This document shows, in pieces, positions 1 through 4,832 of a DNA stretch of 64,000 bases. The stretch lies in the NCBI RefSeq assembly GCF_006491645.1, contig NZ_VDCZ01000005.1, positions 1-64,000 of the forward strand, read 5' to 3'. Position 1 is the first letter of the stretch; each line of letters begins with the position of its first letter. The DNA is from Flavobacterium profundi. Lineage in GTDB: Bacteria; Bacteroidota; Bacteroidia; Flavobacteriales; Flavobacteriaceae. The translations under genes were made by a program, and so were the position numbers. The notes below the pieces were generated by a model that did not search any database, had not been told where the DNA came from, and worked only from the letters and a program-made list of their open reading frames with translations.

Positions 1-32
1 AAATCAATAGAATTAAAACAATGGAAAAAAAT

Positions 33-64
33 AAATCGGAACAGAATTAATTCTGTTCCGATTT
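33..64. terminator. bidirectional terminator
   Basis: A perfect 32-base palindrome with arms AAATCGGAACAGAATT and its complement ends in a short T run. It lies just beyond the stop codon of the Tim44-like gene on the minus strand and would also stop a plus-strand transcript coming from the left. Confidence 0.7.
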
Positions 65-88
65 AACTATTTTTGATATAGTAACGAG

Positions 89-835
89 TCAACCTTTTTT
101 AGGACAACTCAAGGCTAAAATTCCAGCTTTTAAACTGTCTGGAATAGAATTTTCTAGTTTCGCAAATTGTAAAGATAAACTGCCTTCTCTAATTTCATCT
201 AACAACCATTTCCCTTCTGTATATTGGAATAACCAAATATAATCTAAACTTTGTACCCCACTTTTTCCTTGCACAATTTTTCCAGAATCTCTTTCTTTTA
301 AATAATCTTCGGCTTCTACATCGATAGCAACTGCAATGCGGGTTCCTTCAAAATCAGGATCTTCTGTTAATTCCAAGTATAAAGGTCTTATTTTTTCAAG
401 TTTTTGTAAACGACTAACATTTTTTAAATTATCTCTTTTCCATTGTTCAATAAAAACTGCTTGTTGATTTTGCCAATACCAATGATTTACATATTCTCTT
501 ACTTCGCCCATGTCTTCATTGGACCAAGCATTGTAAACTCTTCTGATACTATTTGAAAATTCTTTTTCAAGTTGTAGCCAATTGAACGCTTTATTCTTGA
601 TGCTTATTTTTTGTAAAATCTTTTTATTCTTTCGCTCTTTAATAGATTCCACAATTTTCACATATAGAATCAAAGGGAAAAGAACTACAAATAAAAGGGC
701 TAATAAAATCTTACCCCAAAAGGATTTAAACAACCCTTTTGCTATGAACCCTCCAGGTCCAGCATATATTGGGTCTATATAAAATAAGGTTATAAGAACA
801 ACCAACCAAAACCATTTTTTCTTATCTAATTTCAT
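89..835 (-). CDS. Tim44-like domain membrane protein
   Basis: This 248-residue protein has an N-terminal hydrophobic segment (about 9-26), a second membrane segment (about 42-62), a basic linker, and a C-terminal alpha/beta domain (about 95-245) that resembles the Tim44/MRPL45 lipid-binding fold. In the family this domain associates with membranes; the bacterial role is mostly unknown. The gene follows the slipin gene on the same strand, but a weak hairpin in the 103-base gap suggests partly separate transcription. Pairing of slipin and Tim44-like membrane proteins could mean a shared role at the membrane, which is inference. The ATG at 835 gives a complete N-terminus. Confidence 0.75.
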   Translation of the reverse strand: MKLDKKKWFWLVVLITLFYIDPIYAGPGGFIAKGLFKSFWGKILLALLFVVLFPLILYVKIVESIKERKNKKILQKISIKNKAFNWLQLEKEFSNSIRRVYNAWSNEDMGEVREYVNHWYWQNQQAVFIEQWKRDNLKNVSRLQKLEKIRPLYLELTEDPDFEGTRIAVAIDVEAEDYLKERDSGKIVQGKSGVQSLDYIWLFQYTEGKWLLDEIREGSLSLQFAKLENSIPDSLKAGILALSCPKKG

Positions 836-894
836 TTTGTATGTTTTAGGGATTGAAAAGTATACTATTTTTCTTTAATACTAAAATAAATTTT

Positions 895-927
895 AAAAAG
901 CTTACAAACCAATGTTCATAAGCTTTT
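895..927 (-). terminator. weak terminator after slipin gene
   Basis: The arms AAAAGCTTA and TAAGCTTTT form a 9-bp stem with a 14-base loop. On the minus strand only about five U residues follow, so termination downstream of the slipin gene may be partial. Confidence 0.45.
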
Positions 928-938
928 CACTAACTAAA

Positions 939-2036
939 CTATTTCACAAAAATTTCGCGCAATTGTCCGATGACGTTGCCACCTCCAGAAATGGTAATTT
1001 CTCCAATCTTATCTGCAATCTTTTCTACATATTCCATTTCTTTCAATTTCCACAACATCTCATTTTCTTCCATCAATTTGGCAGTATTCAACATATTACG
1101 CATTGCTGCAGTTTCTTCACGACGCATAATACTGTTCGCTTGTGCTTTTTTCTCTGCTACCAAAACCTGGTTCATGATTTCTTTCATATCACCTGGTAAA
1201 ATCACATCACGAATACCTGCTTCTTGAATCACAACCCCTAAAGCAGCAGCTTTATTGCGTGTGTCTTCCAAAATGATTTCAGTAATGCTCTCTTTTTTGT
1301 TTAACAATTCATCCAAAGTAAATCCGCCTACAAACGCACGCAACGCCAACTGCATCAATACATACAATTGTTTTTCATACTCTTTGTTGTCGATAACTGC
1401 TTTGATAATATTGGTTACTTTGAAATTCACAAAGAAGTTGATACGCAAAGCCGCTTTATCTTTGGTCAACAATTCTTGACCAGAAATTTCCATTTGCTTT
1501 TGACGCATATCTACATAAACCACTTCTACTGGAATGGCGTTGTTCCAAAAGTAGTAGGTTCCTGCGGTTAACTCTTTGTTGAAAATACCATTGATAAACA
1601 ACAACCCTTTCTCATAGCTTGCTACTTGAAATTTACGAGTGTATACTTTCAATTTGATGTTCTCTAACAAACCTCTTTCGATTTTTTCGGTAATCTCAAC
1701 TTTCGTTAAATCTACCTTTACGAATTCATTCTTCAAATAGCCTTTCCAGAACGCATAACGACCGGTTTGCAATACTTCTTTAAATATACCATTGGTAAAG
1801 TACAACGCCATTTCGGTATCGCCTACTTCAACAATCTCTAGCATAGCAGCCAATTCTTGGTTCTCTAACAAAATATTCAATTCGACTGGAGCCACAAAAG
1901 AATGTTTCATCTCAAAGAGTTTAACCTCTTTCTTTCCCCAAATCCAGTATTTACCTTCTTTTAAAATTTGTACCAACTTACCGCGTTCCAATACCAAACC
2001 AACTTGGTAAGCATTAATAGTAATTAATCGAATCAT
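939..2036 (-). CDS. slipin / SPFH (band-7) family protein
   Basis: This 365-residue protein carries an SPFH/band-7 domain at about 145-290, including the stretch around LEDTRNKAAALGVVIQEAG, followed by a helical tail rich in E, K, A and M (about 290-345). The N-terminal part has beta-rich repeats of the form GxLxxGxYxFW, near 25-35, 90-100 and 155-170. Unlike classical stomatins there is no clear N-terminal membrane hairpin. SPFH proteins form ring-like oligomers. The gene lies about 260 bases downstream of an array of tRNA-like sequences on the same strand. That arrangement, with rtcB nearby, suggests a role in RNA repair or in handling the tRNA-like RNAs, but this is inferred from context. 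Confidence 0.85.
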   Translation of the reverse strand: MIRLITINAYQVGLVLERGKLVQILKEGKYWIWGKKEVKLFEMKHSFVAPVELNILLENQELAAMLEIVEVGDTEMALYFTNGIFKEVLQTGRYAFWKGYLKNEFVKVDLTKVEITEKIERGLLENIKLKVYTRKFQVASYEKGLLFINGIFNKELTAGTYYFWNNAIPVEVVYVDMRQKQMEISGQELLTKDKAALRINFFVNFKVTNIIKAVIDNKEYEKQLYVLMQLALRAFVGGFTLDELLNKKESITEIILEDTRNKAAALGVVIQEAGIRDVILPGDMKEIMNQVLVAEKKAQANSIMRREETAAMRNMLNTAKLMEENEMLWKLKEMEYVEKIADKIGEITISGGGNVIGQLREIFVK

Positions 2037-2295
2037 TTCTTTATATTTTTAAATTTTAATTTGCTTTTAAAAAGAAAATTTTTGGTTTTTATCCTTCACC
2101 CAAAACGGAATAAGGTTAGTAAACAGAAGCATTCTCATGGTGTACTGTTTTATGGTATCGGTTTATAAAAAAACCAATCGTCACACAGCAAAGCAAAAGA
2201 ACGGTTTTGAAAACGAAGCCCTGTTCAGGTTTCTTCGTAAGTGTTTCGCTTTTTCGAAAAATAACGAAACTGATAAAAACCAAAATATTTTCAAT

Positions 2296-2383
2296 GGTGT
2301 ACCTTTTTAAGAGTCGTACGTCTCTTCCTTAAGACAGATTTACAGTCTGTTTTTGGCACTCTACCAAGCTGAGTTAATACTCC
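2296..2383 (-). ncRNA. degenerate tRNA-Tyr-like sequence
   Basis: Read on the minus strand, the acceptor arms GGAGTAT and GTACACC pair with one mismatch. The D arm is ACTC-AGCTTGGTA-GAGT. The anticodon stem is ACAGA/TCTGT with loop CTGTAAA, anticodon GTA (Tyr). The T arm is abnormal: stem AAGAG/CTCTT encloses an 8-base loop without the TTC motif, and six extra bases separate it from the acceptor strand. It would not be expected to fold as a normal tRNA. It is the last element of the array before the slipin gene. Confidence 0.6.
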
Positions 2384-2387
2384 ATGA

Positions 2388-2476
2388 TGAGTATATCGGA
2401 ATCGAACCGATGACATCCAAAAGTTACAGTTTACAAGAACCCTAATCTTGCGCGTTTGACCACTCCGCCATACAGC
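2388..2476 (-). ncRNA. degenerate type II tRNA-like sequence (Leu/Pro-like)
   Basis: The minus strand shows a D stem GCG/CGC, an anticodon stem CAAGA/TCTTG with loop TTAGGGT (AGG, or TAG if shifted by one), a long variable region and an intact T arm ATCGG-TTCGATT-CCGAT. Only four acceptor pairs form (GTAT/ATAC); the outer three are mismatched. Its 5' bases form a perfect hairpin with the 3' acceptor strand of the preceding element (TACAGCCA/TGGCTGTA at 2471-2489), so the two RNAs may fold together. Only four bases separate it from the next element. Confidence 0.55.
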
Positions 2477-2482
2477 CACAGT

Positions 2483-2620
2483 GGCTGTAGCAGGATTCGA
2501 ACCTGCGAAAACTTTGGTGGATTATTTTTTGGAAAACAACCCAAAACCTCCAAGCCAAGTTGCATAATACGACTTCATACACCCTTCGTGCAAAACGCAT
2601 CACATTAGTGCTATACAGAA
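2483..2620 (-). ncRNA. tRNA-like RNA with enlarged central domain
   Basis: At the 3' side an intact T arm (GCAGG-TTCGAAT-CCTGC, 2490-2506) is followed by the acceptor strand TACAGCC. At the 5' side the bases CTGTA (five acceptor pairs) precede TA and a D arm GCA-N9-TGC. Between them lie about 95 bases instead of an anticodon arm and variable loop, containing at least one hairpin (TTTTGG/CCAAAA). The 5' boundary is approximate. An alternative is a tRNA-like unit starting near 2569 that uses a D arm ACTT/AGGT. Confidence 0.4.
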
Positions 2621-2795
2621 ACACCCAACAGGACTTGCTTGATATTTTTATCCTACTATTGTCATTTCGACGTAAGGAGAAACTTTAGTTCAGCGTAGCT
2701 AAATCTCATCATCTTTTTTATTTAAAGAACGTTTTCTTTATCGCTGAACAAAGATTCAAAAAGGTGTGCGCAATTATTTTTCGTTGTAAAAAAAC
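2621..2795. other. non-coding spacer in tRNA-like array
   Basis: No ORF or cloverleaf is seen here. It holds a sequence of the type TCATTTCGACGTAAGGAGAAA, similar in style to dispersed flavobacterial intergenic sequences, and an A/T-rich stretch next to the stop codon of the 105-residue gene. Confidence 0.3.
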
Positions 2796-3113
2796 TTATA
2801 ATCCCATGCGTTTTTGATGTTCTTTATCGCGTACATCGATGGCTCCGAACGGACTTCCTTTGAAATAGCCAATATTCACAAACCCGTTTTCTTCTGTTAT
2901 AAGAGATTCTTTCTTGGTTATGGCTCCTGTATACTTGGAACCATACTGACCTGTTAATTTTTTAGTCACCACATCTACATCGCCCCATTGTGGCGTTTTA
3001 CCCGTATAAATGGGTTCTACAAAATAGATGATTCCAGTAATTCTCGACTTCATCAAAAATCTACCCGTCTCATCCGTGTTGGTCAAAAATCGTTTTAAAA
3101 TGTCTTGTCTCAT
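2796..3113 (-). CDS. small unknown protein inside the tRNA-like array
   Basis: I do not recognise this 105-residue protein. It has no signal peptide or membrane segment, is rich in K, G and T, and contains GKTPQWGDVDVV in the middle. The ATG at 3113 is preferred because AAAAGAAG stands just before it. An upstream in-frame ATG at 3191 would make 131 residues, but those codons would run through the T arm and 3' acceptor strand of the tRNA-like element at 3148-3272. The gene starts 35 bases after that element and is followed by more tRNA-like sequences, so it probably shares their transcript. A role tied to the tRNA-like RNAs is inferred from position only. Confidence 0.65.
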   Translation of the reverse strand: MRQDILKRFLTNTDETGRFLMKSRITGIIYFVEPIYTGKTPQWGDVDVVTKKLTGQYGSKYTGAITKKESLITEENGFVNIGYFKGSPFGAIDVRDKEHQKRMGL

Positions 3114-3147
3114 CTTCTTTTGATTTAAATTAAACGTTGTTTTTAGT

Positions 3148-3272
3148 GGAACAGATTCGGATCGAACGAATCCCTCTAGGTTTAGCTCCATGCTCTTATT
3201 TTATATTTTGGTCTCGCTGAATGAATAAATTCATTTCAAACTAGCGTGCCACACCAAGTACACCACTGTTCC
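3148..3272 (-). ncRNA. tRNA-like RNA with ~75-base insert replacing anticodon arm
   Basis: The acceptor stem is perfect (GGAACAG with CTGTTCC, seven pairs). The T arm is intact (ATTCG-TTCGATC-CGAAT, 3155-3171) and a short D stem GTG/CAC is present. Between the D and T arms are about 75 bases that do not form a normal anticodon arm but can form a hairpin AATGAA-TTTA-TTCATT and a long-range stem CTAGTTT/AAACCTAG. Total length is 125 bases. The 3' end is A-CTA with no encoded CCA. It is the clearest case in the window of a tRNA frame carrying a foreign central domain. Confidence 0.65.
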
Positions 3273-3278
3273 TTTTGT

Positions 3279-3351
3279 ACAGGAAGAGAGATTTGAACTC
3301 TCAAAATTCAGATTCTAAGTCTGACGCGTCTACCAATTTCGCCATTCCTGC
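3279..3351 (-). tRNA. tRNA-Leu(TAG)-like, short variable loop
   Basis: The minus strand folds as a cloverleaf. The acceptor is GCAGGAA/TTCCTGT with a G-U closing pair. The D arm is GCG-AAATTGGTAGA-CGC. The anticodon arm is TCAGA-CTTAGAA-TCTGA, giving TAG (Leu). The T arm is GAGAG-TTCAAAT-CTCTC. The variable region is only about five bases, whereas bacterial leucine tRNAs have a long variable arm. The G1-U72 pair and missing arm suggest a tRNA mimic rather than a translating tRNA. No CCA is encoded, but the standard tRNA-Met in this window also lacks it. Confidence 0.75.
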
Positions 3352-3358
3352 TAGTCGT

Positions 3359-3441
3359 GGAAGTAATAGGATTCGAACCTACTCAGTCAAAAGACAACGG
3401 TTTTACAGACCGTCTCAGCTCTCCAACTCTGACGTACTTCC
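3359..3441 (-). tRNA. tRNA-Tyr(GTA)-like
   Basis: The minus strand forms a complete type II cloverleaf: acceptor GGAAGTA/TACTTCC, D stem TCAG/CTGA, anticodon arm ACGGT-CTGTAAA-ACCGT (GTA, Tyr), a long variable region with a small GTC/GAC hairpin, and T arm GTAGG-TTCGAAT-CCTAT. The AT-rich acceptor and the C-G at positions 8-9 (usually U8-A9 or U8-G9) are unusual. It is either a real minor tRNA-Tyr or a mimic; the setting favours a mimic. Confidence 0.8.
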
Positions 3442-3448
3442 ATTATGT

Positions 3449-3520
3449 CTGGGAAGCAGGACTCGAACCTGCAACCTCTCGCATCCAAAGCGAGTAAACA
3501 ACCAATCGTTATCTTCCCAG
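3449..3520 (-). tRNA. tRNA-Pro(TGG)-like
   Basis: The minus strand has a perfect acceptor CTGGGAA/TTCCCAG with C1-G72 as in proline tRNAs, anticodon arm CTCGC-TTTGGAT-GCGAG (TGG, Pro) and T arm GCAGG-TTCGAGT-CCTGC. The D arm is weak (TAAC/GTTT, one pair missing) and positions 8-9 read GA instead of the usual U8. Confidence 0.75.
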
Positions 3521-3594
3521 TGCTAACTCAAATTCATTTTTTGAGAGACAGTCAAAAAAATCCTTTGAGCAGGTTCCTTTCTAAGAACACTTGT

Positions 3595-3667
3595 AATTCC
3601 GTCAGGATTCGAACCTGAGACCCATCGCTTAAAAGGCGATTGCTCTAACCAACTGAGCTACGAAATT
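3595..3667 (-). tRNA. tRNA-Lys(TTT)-like
   Basis: This is a fully paired cloverleaf on the minus strand: acceptor AATTTCG/CGGAATT, D arm GCTC-AGTTGGTTA-GAGC, anticodon arm ATCGC-CTTTTAA-GCGAT (TTT, Lys), variable loop GGGTC, and T arm TCAGG-TTCGAAT-CCTGA. The acceptor begins with A1-U72, which is rare in bacterial elongator tRNAs. It follows the Arg-like unit after about six bases, so they are probably cut from one transcript. Confidence 0.8.
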
Positions 3668-3673
3668 AGATGT

Positions 3674-3746
3674 AATGCCAGAAGGATTCGAACCTTCAAC
3701 CTTTCGCTTCGTAGGCGAATGCTCTTTCCAGTTGAGCTATGACATT
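3674..3746 (-). tRNA. tRNA-Arg(ACG)-like, first unit of the array
   Basis: All four stems pair on the minus strand: acceptor AATGTCA/TGGCATT, D arm GCTC-AACTGGAAA-GAGC, anticodon arm TTCGC-CTACGAA-GCGAA (ACG, Arg), variable loop AGGTT, and T arm GAAGG-TTCGAAT-CCTTC. Like the Lys-like unit it starts with A1-U72. It is the first unit of the array in the direction of transcription. Confidence 0.8.
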
Positions 3747-3785
3747 CTTTTTATAGTATAATCTTCATCCTTTTGAGAGCGAAGC

Positions 3786-3823
3786 GTATCGAGGTTTTTT
3801 TTCCTAATAAGGGTTCTCGATAC
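3786..3823 (-). repeat. inverted repeat upstream of tRNA-like array
   Basis: The arms GTATCGAG and CTCGATAC (8 bp) flank a 22-base spacer about 40 bases before the first tRNA-like unit. There is no long U run, so it is not a standard terminator. It could be a leader hairpin or a dispersed intergenic repeat. No TAnnTTTG promoter element is seen between it and the array. Confidence 0.4.
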
Positions 3824-3918
3824 ATTTTTTATAAAATTGCTGTTCGCATTTGATAAAAAACACTCGAACTGACGAACTGCGATTTACTAAGTACGAATCA
3901 CTAGTTACTAGCATACAT

Positions 3919-3945
3919 AAAAAAAGCACCTCTTTTGAAGGTGCT
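3919..3945 (-). terminator. terminator after 39-residue ORF
   Basis: On the minus strand the hairpin AGCACCT/AGGTGCT is followed by a run of about seven U. It ends the short transcript carrying the 39-residue ORF and stands upstream of the tRNA-like array. Confidence 0.75.
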
Positions 3946-3973
3946 CTATAATAATAGTATAGCAAATACATTA

Positions 3974-4093
3974 CTATTCCGTATAGGGAGGCACCCATGA
4001 TGTATCAAAATAAAAACGCGGTAGACCATGCGCTTTTGAAGCTGCTTTTACAGATAGTATTTGTACTGGTCGTTGTTTTAAATCTCGTTTCAT
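3974..4093 (-). CDS. 39-residue small ORF with its own promoter and terminator
   Basis: This ORF begins MKRDLKQRPVQILSVK and ends SWVPPYTE. It has no membrane segment and I do not recognise it. A promoter of the form TTG-N21-TATCTTTG lies about 125 bases upstream and a strong terminator about 30 bases downstream, so the unit is a transcript of about 290 bases with a long A/T-rich leader. It could be a real small protein, or an RNA whose reading frame is incidental. Its position just ahead of the tRNA-like array and the similar unit at 4535-4645 make a leader or regulatory role possible. Confidence 0.45.
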   Translation of the reverse strand: MKRDLKQRPVQILSVKAASKAHGLPRFYFDTSWVPPYTE

Positions 4094-4218
4094 TTTTATT
4101 GTATATTATATGAATTCTAAATTATTATTAATTCGTAATTTCTAATTCGTAATTCTTAATTGCTATTGCTTTTATTATTGTTATTGCAATTGTTATTGTT
4201 TCTTGTAATTTTCTGAGG

Positions 4219-4250
4219 CAAAGATAAAGTGAAAAAAACCGAACTTCCAA
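4219..4250 (-). promoter_or_regulatory. promoter of the 39-residue ORF transcript
   Basis: Read on the minus strand, TTG (4248-4250), 21 bases, then TATCTTTG (4219-4226) matches the Bacteroidota form TTG-N19-21-TAnnTTTG. Confidence 0.6.
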
Positions 4251-4477
4251 ATCTTTTTTAAATTTATTTTATTGATTTTCAATTGGTTAAGAGTAAATTT
4301 AAGCAATACAATCCCGATCCGTTTTACAACAGATACTTCGAATTTTGCAAATGACTGTCTCTCATTTGATTACTCATTTTTGTTTATTTCAGCTCGGGTT
4401 TACTTCGCATCCACTATTTTTTTAAAAATTTTTCTCATTTTTTTTAATATAACTGATTTTACTTCCTTTTTGAGCAT

Positions 4478-4508
4478 AAAAAAAGCGTCCTTTTGAATAA
4501 AAGGACGC
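4478..4508 (-). terminator. terminator after 36-residue ORF
   Basis: GCGTCCTTTT and AAAAGGACGC form a 10-bp stem followed by seven U on the minus strand. The hairpin and its flanks closely resemble the terminator of the rtcB operon at 9445-9474, including the preceding TTTCAA. Confidence 0.75.
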
Positions 4509-4534
4509 CTTGAAATATGATATAATCGTTTACT

Positions 4535-4645
4535 TTAACGCATATATAATGATACAAAACATCCTGTTCGATTAAAAGGGTAATCTCCTTTTAAGCGAAA
4601 AACTGACTTTGCTAGTGCAACAGTATGTATGTTCTGTGTTCTCAT
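4535..4645 (-). CDS. 36-residue small ORF
   Basis: This ORF begins MRTQNIHTVALAKSVFRLKG and ends CFVSLYMR. A TATATTTG element lies 8 bases before the ATG and a terminator about 26 bases after the stop, so the transcript would be nearly leaderless and about 170 bases long. I do not recognise the product. Its terminator is almost the same as that of the rtcB operon. It might be a small protein, an RNA, or a former leader of a longer operon. Confidence 0.4.
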   Translation of the reverse strand: MRTQNIHTVALAKSVFRLKGDYPFNRTGCFVSLYMR

Positions 4646-4653
4646 TTCGAGGG

Positions 4654-4661
4654 CAAATATA
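4654..4661 (-). promoter_or_regulatory. -7 element TATATTTG
   Basis: TATATTTG on the minus strand fits TAnnTTTG and stands just before the ATG of the 36-residue ORF. No clear TTG -33 element is seen at the usual distance. Confidence 0.4.
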
Positions 4662-4710
4662 GGATTTATTTTGAAAGAATTACTTTAAATTTCTTTTTCC
4701 CAACAGTTTA

Positions 4711-4742
4711 TTGCACAAATAAAAGTATCTAAAATAAAATTG
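4711..4742 (+). promoter_or_regulatory. promoter of the 4833-8442 gene pair
   Basis: TTG (4711-4713), 21 bases, then TAAAATTG (4735-4742) differs from TAnnTTTG at one base. It precedes the first plus-strand gene by about 90 bases. Confidence 0.45.
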
Positions 4743-4832
4743 CACCCCTTCATAAACAGGTAATTCTACGCTATTTTTTCCCAATTGATAGCGGTAATTT
4801 TATACGATATTAATTCAAACAACATCATAAAC

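Noticed and set aside
2291..2624. Protein-coding frames on the minus strand through the tRNA-like units
   Set aside because: They cross several cloverleaf structures in two overlapping frames and have no ribosome-binding context; the RNA reading explains the sequence better.
3521..3594. A further tRNA in the 74-base gap between the Lys-like and Pro-like units
   Set aside because: The length suits a tRNA, but no acceptor, T arm or anticodon arm can be paired. Only a simple CTCAAA/TTTGAG hairpin is found.
4785..4832. Upstream start for the large unknown gene
   Set aside because: The added residues differ in character from the rest, and METKEKKQ at 4833 is a better N-terminus.
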